Under the pieces are notes generated by a model. The model saw nothing but the letters and a program-made list of their open reading frames with translations. It had not been told where the DNA came from and did no database searches. A stretch of 64,000 nt of DNA from JBLMXQ01 sp050257855 (lineage in GTDB: Bacteria; Acidobacteriota; Vicinamibacteria; Vicinamibacterales; CAVVIG01). Location: the NCBI GenBank assembly GCA_050257855.1, contig JBLMXQ010000040.1, positions 62,001 to 126,000 of the forward strand. The letters are read 5' to 3'. Below, in pieces: positions 8,877 through 17,754 of this stretch (the stretch's first letter is position 1; the number at the start of each line of letters is the position of its first letter). A program made the position numbers and the translations under genes.

Positions 8877-9536
8877 TCAGTAGCTGAAGCGTCCGAAGAA
8901 CGCGGAGCGCTTGTCAGGATCGCTCCACTTCGTTCCGAGCGCGCTGCCCGAGAACGCGTTCTGCAGGGCCACGCCCATCGTCGCGTTGTCGACCGACGAG
9001 AGCGGGTGGAACCACTGCATCGCTCCGCAGCTCGGATCGTGGATCATGTGCTTGTTGACGTCGAGTCGCGCCGGCCCGGCCGTCACAGAGATCTCGTGGC
9101 CTCGATCCGTGAAAGCGATCGGCGCCGGCGTGACCTGCACGACCGTGCCGACGATGCCCTTCGACAGCTCGCTGGCCATCGCGACGAGCGCCGTGCGCTG
9201 CGCCGGGTTCGCGCGCTCATCGACGAAAATCGCGGACCGCGTGTCGGCCGGCTCGCCGCCGATTTCGCGGATGCCCAGATTGCGGTCGCCGGTGACCGCC
9301 GCCACGACGCTGAGCCCGTCGAGCGAGACGCCGTTGAAGCTCCCCCGATCGATCTTCCAGGCGAGCACCGCCTGCTTGCCGATCGTCTCGGCCTCGCTGC
9401 TCATGATGCAGCCGCCCGTGAACACTTCGGCCGTGCGGGCTTCGACGTACTCGCCAGAGACCGAGCCCCTGCTCCCGGCCGTCAGGGGCGATACCACCAG
9501 ACCGACCAGCGCCGCGACCATCATCGCTCGTGTCAT
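8877..9536 (-). CDS. DUF1326 domain-containing exported protein
   Basis: This 219-residue protein matches the remembered DUF1326 signature: an opening SGEYVEARTAEVFTGGCI motif, then SEAETIGKQAVLAWKI, a GVSLDGLSVVAAV strand and a C-terminal segment containing HDPSCGAMQW. An N-terminal signal-like helix (MTRAMMVAALVGLVVSPLTAG) suggests export. The two Cys residues, one in the EVFTGGC motif and one in PSCG, could bind metal or form a disulfide; DUF1326 function is not established. ATG 9536 is the start because upstream sequence in this frame is non-coding shadow of the divergent dehydrogenase gene. The gap to that gene is 51 bases. Confidence 0.82.
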   Translation of the reverse strand: MTRAMMVAALVGLVVSPLTAGSRGSVSGEYVEARTAEVFTGGCIMSSEAETIGKQAVLAWKIDRGSFNGVSLDGLSVVAAVTGDRNLGIREIGGEPADTRSAIFVDERANPAQRTALVAMASELSKGIVGTVVQVTPAPIAFTDRGHEISVTAGPARLDVNKHMIHDPSCGAMQWFHPLSSVDNATMGVALQNAFSGSALGTKWSDPDKRSAFFGRFSY

Positions 9537-9587
9537 GATTACTCCCCCCGCTCGGGCGATTATACCGCCGGAAAGGACTATCGGGAT

Positions 9588-10475
9588 ATGCCGGATACGA
9601 TTGGGTTTATCGGACTCGGCGTCATGGGCCTGCCGATGGCGAAGAACCTCCTGAAGCGTGGATATCCGCTGCTCGTCCACAACCGCAGCAGCGGTCGGGT
9701 CGCGGAACTGGTCGCGGCCGGTGCCCGTGCCGCGGACGATCCGGCGGCGGTCGCCGCCGGATCGTCGGTCGTCGTCACGATGCTGCCGGATACGGTCGAC
9801 GTGGAACGGGTGCTCACCGGCGAGCGCGGCGTTCTCTCCGCGCTGCGGCCGGCGACCCTGGTGATCGACATGAGCAGCATTTCGCCGGTCGCGACGCGCC
9901 GGCTCGCCGGGCTCGTGGCGTCCCGGGACGGCGTCATGCTCGACGCGCCGGTGAGCGGCGGCGAGATTGGCGCGATCGACGGGACGCTGTCGATCATGGT
10001 GGGCGGCGACGCCGCCGCGTTCGCGCGCGCGCGGCCGATTCTCGAGGCGATGGGCAACCCCGAGCGCATCGTGCACATCGGCGAGTCGGGCGCGGGACAG
10101 ATCTGCAAGGTCTGCAACCAGATGGCAATTGGCGGCGCCCTGGCCGGCGTCAGCGAGGCATTCGCGCTGGCGCGAAAGGCCGGCGTGGACGCCGGGCGCG
10201 TGCGGCAGGCGCTGCTCGGAGGCTTCGCGGCCAGCCGCGTGCTGGACGTGCACGGTCAGCGGATGCTCGACGGCAACTACGTGCCCGGCTTTCGCACGCG
10301 GCTGTACCAGAAGGACCTGCGGATCGCGAACGAGGCCGCTCAGGCGCATGCCGTCGCGATTCCGGCGACGGCGCTGGTGACGCAGCTCGTCAACGCGCTC
10401 GTCGCGTCGGGCGGCGCGGATCTCGACTACGCCGCAATCGGTACGATGCTCTTCGAGCTTGCCGGCCTGCGCTGA
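9588..10475 (+). CDS. NAD(P)-dependent beta-hydroxyacid dehydrogenase (tartronate semialdehyde reductase / HIBADH family)
   Basis: This 295-residue enzyme reduces or oxidises beta-hydroxy acids such as tartronate semialdehyde or 3-hydroxyisobutyrate. It opens with the dinucleotide motif GFIGLGVMGLPMAKNL, has the substrate-binding DAPVSGGEIGAIDGTL motif, the catalytic Lys in GAGQICKVCNQM and the C-terminal helical segment with YQKDLRIA. Length and motif order match GlxR/GarR/MmsB relatives. The ATG at 9588 is preceded by AAAGGA (9572-9577) at good distance. It is convergent with the large permease; their stops abut directly (10475/10476). Confidence 0.92.
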   Translation: MPDTIGFIGLGVMGLPMAKNLLKRGYPLLVHNRSSGRVAELVAAGARAADDPAAVAAGSSVVVTMLPDTVDVERVLTGERGVLSALRPATLVIDMSSISPVATRRLAGLVASRDGVMLDAPVSGGEIGAIDGTLSIMVGGDAAAFARARPILEAMGNPERIVHIGESGAGQICKVCNQMAIGGALAGVSEAFALARKAGVDAGRVRQALLGGFAASRVLDVHGQRMLDGNYVPGFRTRLYQKDLRIANEAAQAHAVAIPATALVTQLVNALVASGGADLDYAAIGTMLFELAGLR

Positions 10476-12851
10476 TCACGCATCCACGCGCATCGCCTCG
10501 ATGGGATCGACGGTCGACGCTCTCCACGCGGGAACGGCCGCGGCCGCGAGCGCCACGAGCGCGAGCACGAGCACGGCGCCCGCGAGCGTCGTCGGGTCGA
10601 GCGGGCCGACGTCGAAGAGCAGGCCGCGAAGGAGCCGGTCGAAGGCGATGGTCGCCAGCAGGCCGGTCGACACCCCGATGGCTATCAGGCGGCCGGCGCG
10701 GGCGAGCACCAGGCCGACCACGTCCCGCGGCTCCGCGCCGAGTGCCATCCGCACCCCGAGCTCGCGTGTGCGCTCGGCGACGACGAGCATCAGGAGCGTA
10801 TAGAGGCCGACCGAGGCGAGGAGCGTCGCGGCGGCCGCGAACAGCGTGAGCAGCTGCGCGTCCAGCCGCGGCTGGTCGAGCGCCCTGCTCATCACCGCGT
10901 CGAGCGGCTCGACGCCGAACACGGCGCGCGCGGGATCGACCTCGTGCACGATCCGGCGAATGGCGGAGCCCATGCCAGTCGTTCCGGCCGTTCGCACGAC
11001 GTACTCGGGGTCGGGCCACGTGCCGGCCGAGTCGCAGCCGTAGAAGTACGGGTACGCGTCGGTGCCGGGGCCGTCCTCGGCGACGTTTCCGACGACGCCG
11101 GTGATCGTCATGGGCCCCCGCGGGTCCTGGTCCACGCGGATCTGCCGCCCGATGAGATTCGCTCCGCCGCCGTACAGATCGACGAAGCGGCGGTTGACCA
11201 TCGCCATTCGCGGCGCGGCCGGATCGAACCGCAGGTCGGGACACCAGTCGCCGGAGACGAGCGGCACGCGGAGCGCCTTCAGGTAGCCGGCGCTGACGGT
11301 CCGTACGCCGACGTTCGCCCCGCTCGCGCCCGCCGGCGTGACGCCCTGGATGTGGACCTGATACCGGAGCGTCGCGCCGGTGGCCGGCAGGAAGTTCGTG
11401 ATCCCGGCGGCCAGCACGCCGGGAACGTGCTGCAGCTTCGAGACGATGTCCTCCTGCATCCGGCCGATGCGCGCGCGATCCTCGTCCCACTGCGCGCCGA
11501 CGTGGAACGTGATCGTGCGGCCCGGGTCGAATCCCAGCTCCGCCCGACTGAGGTTGTAGTACGTCCGCAGGAGCAGGCCGGCCGACGAGACGAGCAGCAC
11601 GCTGAGCGCGATCTGCGCCACGACGAGCCCGCGCTGCAGCCGGTGGCCGGCGCCGGTCGAACCGCGGCCGCCCTGCGCCAGCCCCGCCGCCGCGTCGCCG
11701 CGCGTAGCGTGGATCGATGGCCACAGGCCGAAGATGCCGGCCGCCAGCGCGCTGGCGCTCACCGTGAACACGAGCGCCCGCCAGTCGAGCGCCAGCTCCG
11801 CCAGCCGCGGCAGCGTGGTGAACGTCCGCGCGAGCAGGCCGACCGCGGCCTTCGCCACGAGGACGCCGCCGATCGAGCCCGCGGCGGCGATCACCAGGAC
11901 CTCGCGCATGACCGCGCCGACGATCTGCGCGCGCGACGCGCCGAGCGCGGCGCGGACCGCCATCTCCCGCGCGCGCCGGTGCAGCTGGACCAGCAGGAGC
12001 CCGGCGATGTTCGCCACGGCGATCAGGAGGAGCAGGGCCACGGCCGCGAACGCGAGCCACAGCGCCTGGCGATAGCTGCCGACCTGCACGTCTTTGAGGT
12101 CGGCGACCGAAACCGACCAGTCGCGATCCGTCGCCGGGTACTGCCTGCCGAGGAGCGCCTGCACGCGAGCCAGATCGGACCTGGCCTGCGTCAGCGTCAC
12201 GCCGGCCTTCATCCGGCCGACCGCCGAGACGAACCGCGCGTCACGCATCGCGGCGACCGCCGGCGCGAGCTGCGCGGGCAGCCAGACGTCGATCGCGGCG
12301 CTCGTGAAACGCGCCGGCATCACGCCGACGATCGTGAAGGCCGCGCCGTTCAGCACGAGCCGCCGGCCAACGGCGGACGGATCGCGGGCGTATCGCCGCG
12401 TCCAGAGTCCCTCGCTGATGACCGCAGCCGTCGGCCCGCCGAATCGCTCCTCGTCGGGCGCGAACGGCCGGCCGGCCAGCGGACGCATGCCGTACACCTC
12501 GAAGAAGCGCGGCAGCACACGGCGGCCGGAGAGCCGTTCCGGTTCGGCGCCGCTCGTGTCGGTCACGTTTTCCGCGTAGCTGCCCGAGATGGCGTCGAAG
12601 GTGCGGTTCAGCCGGTTCCAGTCGTCGATCCGCACTGGAGCGACCAGGCTTGCGTTCTGGCTTTTCGCCGTGCTGGTCTCGAGCACCATCACCAGCTGAC
12701 TTCCCGCCGGAAACGGCAGCGGCTCCAGGATCACGGTGTCGACGAGCGAGAACAGCGCGGTGGTCGCGCCGATTCCCAGCGCAAGCGTGACGACAGCCGT
12801 GACCGTGAAGCCGGGTCGGCGGATGAGCGAACGGCAGGCCTGCGGCAGCAT
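10476..12851 (-). CDS. ABC transporter permease of the MacB/FtsX type, acidobacterial orphan permease (ADOP)
   Basis: This 791-residue membrane protein has the two-module architecture of the acidobacterial duplicated orphan permeases. An N-terminal TM helix (RRPGFTVTAVVTLALGIGATTALFS) is followed by a periplasmic MacB-PCD domain, a three-helix FtsX module (about 265-380), a second anchor and periplasmic domain (about 395-640), and a terminal FtsX module (about 660-785). The GIGATTALFSLVDTVILEPLPF signature is characteristic. No ATPase, HlyD-type adaptor or TolC lies beside it, which is usual for these orphan members. Lacking an ATPase partner, its energising subunit must be encoded elsewhere or it has a non-transport role. 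Confidence 0.92.
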   Translation of the reverse strand: MLPQACRSLIRRPGFTVTAVVTLALGIGATTALFSLVDTVILEPLPFPAGSQLVMVLETSTAKSQNASLVAPVRIDDWNRLNRTFDAISGSYAENVTDTSGAEPERLSGRRVLPRFFEVYGMRPLAGRPFAPDEERFGGPTAAVISEGLWTRRYARDPSAVGRRLVLNGAAFTIVGVMPARFTSAAIDVWLPAQLAPAVAAMRDARFVSAVGRMKAGVTLTQARSDLARVQALLGRQYPATDRDWSVSVADLKDVQVGSYRQALWLAFAAVALLLLIAVANIAGLLLVQLHRRAREMAVRAALGASRAQIVGAVMREVLVIAAAGSIGGVLVAKAAVGLLARTFTTLPRLAELALDWRALVFTVSASALAAGIFGLWPSIHATRGDAAAGLAQGGRGSTGAGHRLQRGLVVAQIALSVLLVSSAGLLLRTYYNLSRAELGFDPGRTITFHVGAQWDEDRARIGRMQEDIVSKLQHVPGVLAAGITNFLPATGATLRYQVHIQGVTPAGASGANVGVRTVSAGYLKALRVPLVSGDWCPDLRFDPAAPRMAMVNRRFVDLYGGGANLIGRQIRVDQDPRGPMTITGVVGNVAEDGPGTDAYPYFYGCDSAGTWPDPEYVVRTAGTTGMGSAIRRIVHEVDPARAVFGVEPLDAVMSRALDQPRLDAQLLTLFAAAATLLASVGLYTLLMLVVAERTRELGVRMALGAEPRDVVGLVLARAGRLIAIGVSTGLLATIAFDRLLRGLLFDVGPLDPTTLAGAVLVLALVALAAAAVPAWRASTVDPIEAMRVDA

Positions 12852-12938
12852 GGCCGCTTAGACGGCCGCCGGTGCCTGAGGGTTCGCTCGGCTCCGGGCT
12901 TGACGGGGAGCCCGCCGCTGCAATCTACTCCCGGTGAC

Positions 12939-14216
12939 GTGGTGCAACCGGCCGCCGTGAAGCCCGCGCCGACGCGCGCGTACCGCTGGCTCGTGCTCCT
13001 GGCGATGAGCGTGGCGGTGTACGGCGGCCTCTACGTCTTCGATTACATCTCCCCGCTCGCGCCGCTGCTCAGTCGGCAGCTGCACTTCTCCGATTCCGAC
13101 ATCGGGCTGCTCCAGGCGGTCTACAGCCTGCCCAACATCGTCGCCATGCTCGTCTGCGGGGTCGTCATCGACCGCCTCGGAACGCGCAGGTCGATGACGA
13201 TCTTCGGCGTGCTCGTGTTCATCGGGATGGGCGTGACCGCCCTCAGCCCGCGGCTCGGCGTCATGGCCACGGGCCGCCTGCTCGTCGGGTCGGGCGGCGA
13301 GGCGCTGGCGCTGGCCGCCAACGTCGGCATCGCGAGATGGTTCTGGCACGACGACCTGAGCCTGGGATTCGGCCTGCGCGCGTCGGCCGCCCGCCTCGGC
13401 TCGGTTACCGCGCAGACGTCGCCGACCTGGGCGCCCGGCGCCTACGTTTACTGGCGCTGGCCGCTGCTGATGGGCGTCGGCTTCGGCGCGCTGTGCCTCG
13501 TGGGGGCCCTGCTCTACTGGCCGCTCGACGCGCGCGGGGAGCGCCGCTTCACGCTGGGCCATGCCGCGCGCGAAACGAGCATCCCGCTCGGCGAGGTATT
13601 CCGGTTCGATCGCTCGTTCTGGCTGATCGCGGCGCTCTGCGTCACGTTCTACGGCTGCATCTTCCCCTTCGAGACGTTCGGCCAGAAGTTCCTGATCGAA
13701 GCGCGCGGCGTCTCGCCGCAGACGGCCTCGCTGCTCGTCGGCATGGAGCCGTTCTTCTCGATGATCGGCATGCCGATCTTCGGCCTGCTGGTGGACCGCT
13801 ACGCGCACCGCTCGCTGTTGATGATGTTCGGCTCGCTCCTGATCGTTCCGGTGTTCCTGATGCTCGGGTACACGGACATCCCGCCGGTCGTGCCGATGGC
13901 GATGATGGGTGTCGCCTTCGCCCTCGTGCCGGCGGTGATGTGGCCGGCGCTCGTTTACGTCGTGGACAAGTCGCGCCTCGGCCTCGCCAACGGCATGCTC
14001 GACACGATTCAGCAGATCGGGCTCGTCGCGATCAACCTCCTGATCGGCTGGGCGAACGACCGGTGGCTCGCGAGCGCGGCCAATGCGGCCGGCTACCACG
14101 CGAGCATGTGGATGTTCACGACGATCGCCGTGCTCTCGGTGGTCTGCGCGCTGGCGCTCTGGCGCGTCGAGACCGGCCCGCACGCGCACGGCCTCGAGAC
14201 GATCACCGCGAGATAG
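12939..14216 (+). CDS. Major facilitator superfamily transporter (about 425 aa)
   Basis: A 12-TM MFS permease. TM1 begins at YRWLVLLAMSVAVYGGLYVFDY. The loop 2-3 signature is GVVIDRLGTRRSM, a second copy in the C-half is GLLVDRYAHRS, and helix 4 has GRLLVGSGGEALALAANVGIARWF. The pattern resembles the MFSD1-like lysosomal/peptide-linked branch of MFS. The start is uncertain: GTG 12939, GTG 12942 and GTG 12957 are in frame, and the first ATG would cut into TM1. It leads a co-directional run ending at 17748, with the creatininase-like gene 31 bases downstream, so the transporter probably imports the substrate processed by that cluster. Confidence 0.85.
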   Translation: MVQPAAVKPAPTRAYRWLVLLAMSVAVYGGLYVFDYISPLAPLLSRQLHFSDSDIGLLQAVYSLPNIVAMLVCGVVIDRLGTRRSMTIFGVLVFIGMGVTALSPRLGVMATGRLLVGSGGEALALAANVGIARWFWHDDLSLGFGLRASAARLGSVTAQTSPTWAPGAYVYWRWPLLMGVGFGALCLVGALLYWPLDARGERRFTLGHAARETSIPLGEVFRFDRSFWLIAALCVTFYGCIFPFETFGQKFLIEARGVSPQTASLLVGMEPFFSMIGMPIFGLLVDRYAHRSLLMMFGSLLIVPVFLMLGYTDIPPVVPMAMMGVAFALVPAVMWPALVYVVDKSRLGLANGMLDTIQQIGLVAINLLIGWANDRWLASAANAAGYHASMWMFTTIAVLSVVCALALWRVETGPHAHGLETITAR

Positions 14217-14247
14217 ACGGCGTGCGAAGCGCCAGCCGGGAGACCAC

Positions 14248-14949
14248 ATGCAGATCACACAGATGAACTGGAAGCAGGTCGAAGAGGCGCTGAAGCGCGA
14301 TCCGCGCGCCGTCGTGCCCATGGGGAGCACCGAGCAGCACGGGTATCTGAGCCTGTTGGTGGACGCGATCCTCTCCGAGCGCGTCGCCTGCGAAGCCGCC
14401 GAACCGCTCGGCGTACTGGTGTTCCCGGTGCTGCCCTACGGCATCACGCCGTACTTCCAGCGATTCCCCGGAACGATCAGCCTCCGCCTCGACACCTACC
14501 AGCGCGTCGTGGCCGACATCCTCGAGAGCCTGGCCGGCGTCGGATTCACGCGCATCCTGTTCGTGAACGGCCACGGCGGCAACATCCCGGGCGGCTCGAT
14601 CCTGCAGGAATGGATGAACGCCCACTCGGGCGTCGTGGCGAAGTGGCACAACTGGTGGAGCGCGCCGCGGACGGCCGCGGCCGTCGCCGCGATCGATCCC
14701 GACGCGTCGCACGCCTCATGGATGGAGAACTTCCCGTGGACGCGCCTGCCGGGGGTCGCCATGCCTGCCGGGAAGAAGCCGATGATCGACCTCGCCAGGA
14801 TGCGCCTGCTGGACGCGGCCGGCGTCCGCGCGTATCTGGGCGACGGCAACTTCGGCGGCGCCTACCAGAAGCCGGACGAGGACATGATGAAGGTATGGCG
14901 CGCGGGCGTCGAGGAAACGCGCGAGGCGCTCGAGGGCCCATGGGCATGA
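14248..14949 (+). CDS. Creatininase family amidohydrolase
   Basis: This 233-residue protein belongs to the creatininase superfamily, metal-dependent cyclic-amide and formamide hydrolases. The metal-binding start PMGSTEQHGYLSLLVDA supplies Glu, His and Asp ligands, and the strand LFVNGHGGN supplies the second His-containing loop. A Glu follows in ILQEWMN. Length is at the short end for the family (about 230-260). A GGGAGA-like ribosome site precedes ATG 14248. The stop overlaps the next start in an ATGA arrangement. Creatininase itself acts on creatinine, but relatives act on mycofactocin, pterin precursors and formamides, so the substrate is open. Confidence 0.88.
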   Translation: MQITQMNWKQVEEALKRDPRAVVPMGSTEQHGYLSLLVDAILSERVACEAAEPLGVLVFPVLPYGITPYFQRFPGTISLRLDTYQRVVADILESLAGVGFTRILFVNGHGGNIPGGSILQEWMNAHSGVVAKWHNWWSAPRTAAAVAAIDPDASHASWMENFPWTRLPGVAMPAGKKPMIDLARMRLLDAAGVRAYLGDGNFGGAYQKPDEDMMKVWRAGVEETREALEGPWA

Positions 14950-16013
14950 CCCCGCGAACGGACGGAGAGGTGGATCGCATTCTCGTGTGGGGAGCGGGCG
15001 CGATAGGCGGCACGGTCGCGGCGTACCTCCGCCGCGCCGGCGTCGACGTCACCGCCGTCGACGCCAACGCCGACCACGTTCGCGCGATTCGGGAACGCGG
15101 CCTCGCCGTCACCGGACCGATCGAGACGTTCACCGAGCGGATGCCCGCCTTCACGCCGCCGGAGGTCGCCGGGACCTGGAAAACGATCTTCCTGTGCGTC
15201 AAGGCGCTCCACACCGAGTCCGCCGCCCGGCAGCTCGAGCCGCATCTGGATGCCGACGGCGTCGTCGTATCGCTCCAGAACGGGTTCAACGAGCTGGCCA
15301 TCGCCGCCATCGTGGGCGAAGCGCGCACGATGGGCGCGTTCATCAACTTCGGCGCCGACGTGCTCGAGCCCGGCGTCGTGCACTTCGGCGGGCGGGGCGC
15401 GGTGGTCGTCGGCGAGCTCGACGGCCGCCAGAGCGATCGCGTCGCACGCGTCCGGGGTGCGCTCCGCCACTTCGAGCCGGACGCGATCGTCACCGACAAC
15501 ATCTGGGGTTATCTGTGGGGCAAGATGGGCTACGGCGCGCTGCTCTTCGCGAGCGCTCTCACCGACGCCAGCATCGTCGACGTCCTCGGATCGCGCGAGG
15601 CACGCCCCGCGCTCACGACGCTGGCGCGGGAGGTCATGGCGGTCGCCGCGGCGGAAGGCGTGATGCCCATGGGCTTCAACGGCTACGACCCGGCCGCGTT
15701 CGGGCCGTCCGGAACGGCGGGCGCGATCGATGCGTCGTTCGACACGATGGTCGCGTTCAACCGCCGGTCCGCCAAGACACACACGGGCGTGTGGCGCGAC
15801 ATCGCGGTCCATCATCGCAAGACCGAGTGCGACGCGCAGTTCGGGCCCATCCTGAAGCTGGCGCGCCGCCGCGGCATCGCGGTCCCGGCGCTCGAGCGGC
15901 TCGTCGCCTTGATGCGGGAGGTCGAGGGCGGCGTTCGTCCGCAGGTCTGGGACAATCTCGCGCAGCTCGTCATCCCGCAGCCTGGGAGCAGGACCGATGG
16001 ACATCCGGTTTGA
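14946..16013 (+). CDS. 2-dehydropantoate 2-reductase family protein (PanE/ApbA-like)
   Basis: This protein of about 355 residues starts with an NAD(P) turn VWGAGAIGGTVAAYL after a short tail. It continues with LCVKALHTESAA (Lys of the family signature), VSLQNGFNE, the catalytic-region segment LWGKMGYGALL and the C-terminal helical domain containing KTECD near the usual substrate Glu/Asp. It is longer than PanE of E. coli (303 aa), like many catabolic paralogues. The start could be ATG 14940 or 14946; the latter forms an ATGA overlap with the creatininase stop. In this operon a reductive or oxidative step on a keto- or hydroxy-acid intermediate is more plausible than pantothenate synthesis. 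Confidence 0.87.
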   Translation: MTPRTDGEVDRILVWGAGAIGGTVAAYLRRAGVDVTAVDANADHVRAIRERGLAVTGPIETFTERMPAFTPPEVAGTWKTIFLCVKALHTESAARQLEPHLDADGVVVSLQNGFNELAIAAIVGEARTMGAFINFGADVLEPGVVHFGGRGAVVVGELDGRQSDRVARVRGALRHFEPDAIVTDNIWGYLWGKMGYGALLFASALTDASIVDVLGSREARPALTTLAREVMAVAAAEGVMPMGFNGYDPAAFGPSGTAGAIDASFDTMVAFNRRSAKTHTGVWRDIAVHHRKTECDAQFGPILKLARRRGIAVPALERLVALMREVEGGVRPQVWDNLAQLVIPQPGSRTDGHPV

Positions 16014-16764
16014 CGGTCGGACCGCCATCGTCACCGGCGCCGCGCACGGGTTTGGCCGCGCCATCGCATTGAGCTTCGCGGCGCTCGGCGCCCGCGTCGT
16101 GGCGTGCGACGTGCTGAAGGACGAGCTCGGCGAGACGGCCCGCCTGGCCGGGGAACGGGAATTGCCGCTCGAAGTCCGCGTGGTCGACGTCAGCGACCGC
16201 GGCGCCGTGCAGGCGGCGGTCCGCGAGATCCGCGGTGCGCACGGACGCATCGACGTGCTCGTCAACGACGCCGGCGGAGTGCTCGGGCAAGTGGGGCGGG
16301 CGATCGAGGAGGTCTCCGAAGCCGAGTGGCGGGCGATCTTCGCCGTGAACCTGGACGGCGCGTTCTACTGCAGCCAGGCCGTCGCACCGGCGATGAAGGC
16401 CGCGCGCTACGGCCGCATCGTCAACATCTCGAGCGGCGCCGGACTCGGCATCAGTCTGACCGGCATCCAGGCGTACGCGTCAGCCAAGGCGGGACAGATC
16501 GGCCTGACGCGTCAGCTCGCGCACGAGCTCGGACCGTGGGGCATCACGGTGAACAACGTCGCCCCGGGATTCGTGCGATCCAACCCGACAACCGAGAAGC
16601 AGTGGCAGTCGTACGGCGAGGGCGGACAGCGACAGCTGGTGGAGAACATCGCCCTGAAGCGTCTCGGGTCCCCGCAGGACATCGCGAACGGCGTCCTCTT
16701 CTTCGCGAGCGACTACGCAGGGTGGATCACCGGGCAGACGCTGAGCGTGGACGGAGGGAAGTAG
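15997..16764 (+). CDS. SDR family oxidoreductase, FabG-like
   Basis: This 255-residue classical SDR has the cofactor motif TGAAHGFGRAI, NDAGG in place of NNAG, the catalytic Ser in NISSGAG, the YASAKAG tetrad motif and the C-terminal ITGQTLSVDGGK. The Asp following beta-2 (ACDVLKDE) favours NAD(H) over NADP(H). It overlaps the preceding gene by 17 bases and has a GGGAGCAGG ribosome site inside that gene, so it is translationally coupled. It probably oxidises a secondary alcohol intermediate of the cluster; specificity cannot be read. Confidence 0.9.
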   Translation: MDIRFDGRTAIVTGAAHGFGRAIALSFAALGARVVACDVLKDELGETARLAGERELPLEVRVVDVSDRGAVQAAVREIRGAHGRIDVLVNDAGGVLGQVGRAIEEVSEAEWRAIFAVNLDGAFYCSQAVAPAMKAARYGRIVNISSGAGLGISLTGIQAYASAKAGQIGLTRQLAHELGPWGITVNNVAPGFVRSNPTTEKQWQSYGEGGQRQLVENIALKRLGSPQDIANGVLFFASDYAGWITGQTLSVDGGK

Positions 16765-16791
16765 GAGGGCTCAGGGTTCAGGGAGGGTTGC

Positions 16792-17748
16792 GTGGCGAAA
16801 TCGGCGCTCGAAGTGGGAACGATGACGGCCGGGACCGGGGAGAAGCGGTACGGCGTGAACGAGTTCACGGTCGACGGGAGGCCGTATCGTCTGCCCATGT
16901 GGCTGGTCAACGGACGCGACGATGGTCCGACGCTCGCCGTGACTGCCGGGGTGCACGCCGCCGAGTACGCGAGCATCGCGGCGGCGCTGGCTCTTGGCCG
17001 ATCGCTCGATCCGGCAGCGCTGGCCGGCCGCGTCATCGTCCTGCCCGTGATGAACCTGCCGTCGTTCGCCGCGAGATCCATCTACGTCTGCCCGCTGGAC
17101 GGCAAGAATCTGAACCGCGTGTTTCCAGGGAACGCCCAGGGCACGGCGTCCGAGCAGATTGCCGCCTGGGTCTTCGACAACGTCATCGGACAGGCCGACT
17201 ACTACGTCGACCTGCATGGCGGCGATCTCGTCGAGGCGCTCGTGCCGTTCACCATCTTCTTCCGGACCGGCGACGGGCGCGTCGACCGGACGTCGCTCGA
17301 GATGGCGAAGTCGTTCGGCATCCACTACCTGGTGTGCAGCGAGACGCCGGGATCCACGTTATCCGCGGCATCGCGCGCGGGCATCCCGTCGATCCTCGCC
17401 GAGTCCGGCGGGCAGGGCATCTGGGCACCTGAGGACGTCGCGCGCCACACCGAGGGTCTCGACCGGTTGATGCGCCATCTCGGAATGATCCCGGGCGCCG
17501 CTCCGGAACCTGCCGCGTTCACGCTGCTCGAACAGTTTCTCTGGCTGCGCAGCGACCACGATGCCTTCTGGTATCCCGGCGTGCCGGTCGCCGCGCACGT
17601 GATGAAGGGCCAGGATCTCGGCTGCGTGCAGGACGCGGAGGGTCGCGTTCTGCAGACGGCCGTCAGCCCCGCGGACGGCCGCGTGTTGTTCATCGTCTCG
17701 TCGCTGGCGATCAACCGCGGCGATCCGCTGCTGGCCGTCGGGGCCTGA
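16792..17748 (+). CDS. Succinylglutamate desuccinylase / aspartoacylase family zinc hydrolase
   Basis: This 318-residue protein belongs to the M14-related AstE/AspA deacylases, which release acyl groups from N-acyl amino acids. The zinc ligands His and Glu occur in TAGVHAAEYAS, the third His in YYVDLHGGD, and the catalytic Glu is probably in ILAESGGQG. A C-terminal beta domain with HVMKGQDLG and NRGDPLLAVG matches the family. The start GTG 16792 follows a GGGAGG site. As last gene of the MFS-creatininase-PanE-SDR run, it suggests the pathway ends by deacylating an N-acyl amine or amino acid. It is convergent with the barrel protein gene, 6 bases away. Confidence 0.88.
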   Translation: MAKSALEVGTMTAGTGEKRYGVNEFTVDGRPYRLPMWLVNGRDDGPTLAVTAGVHAAEYASIAAALALGRSLDPAALAGRVIVLPVMNLPSFAARSIYVCPLDGKNLNRVFPGNAQGTASEQIAAWVFDNVIGQADYYVDLHGGDLVEALVPFTIFFRTGDGRVDRTSLEMAKSFGIHYLVCSETPGSTLSAASRAGIPSILAESGGQGIWAPEDVARHTEGLDRLMRHLGMIPGAAPEPAAFTLLEQFLWLRSDHDAFWYPGVPVAAHVMKGQDLGCVQDAEGRVLQTAVSPADGRVLFIVSSLAINRGDPLLAVGA

Positions 17749-17754
17749 CGCGCG

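Noticed and set aside
10944..12938. Long plus-strand open frame continuous with the MFS gene (1090-residue reading)
   Set aside because: The first 660 residues are Arg/Ala/Asp-rich shadow translation opposite the ABC-type permease gene; only the part from about 12939 has transporter sequence.
12852..12938. Looked for an ATPase or adaptor partner for the orphan permease
   Set aside because: Only an 87-base gap lies on this side and a dehydrogenase abuts on the other; nothing resembles an ABC ATPase.
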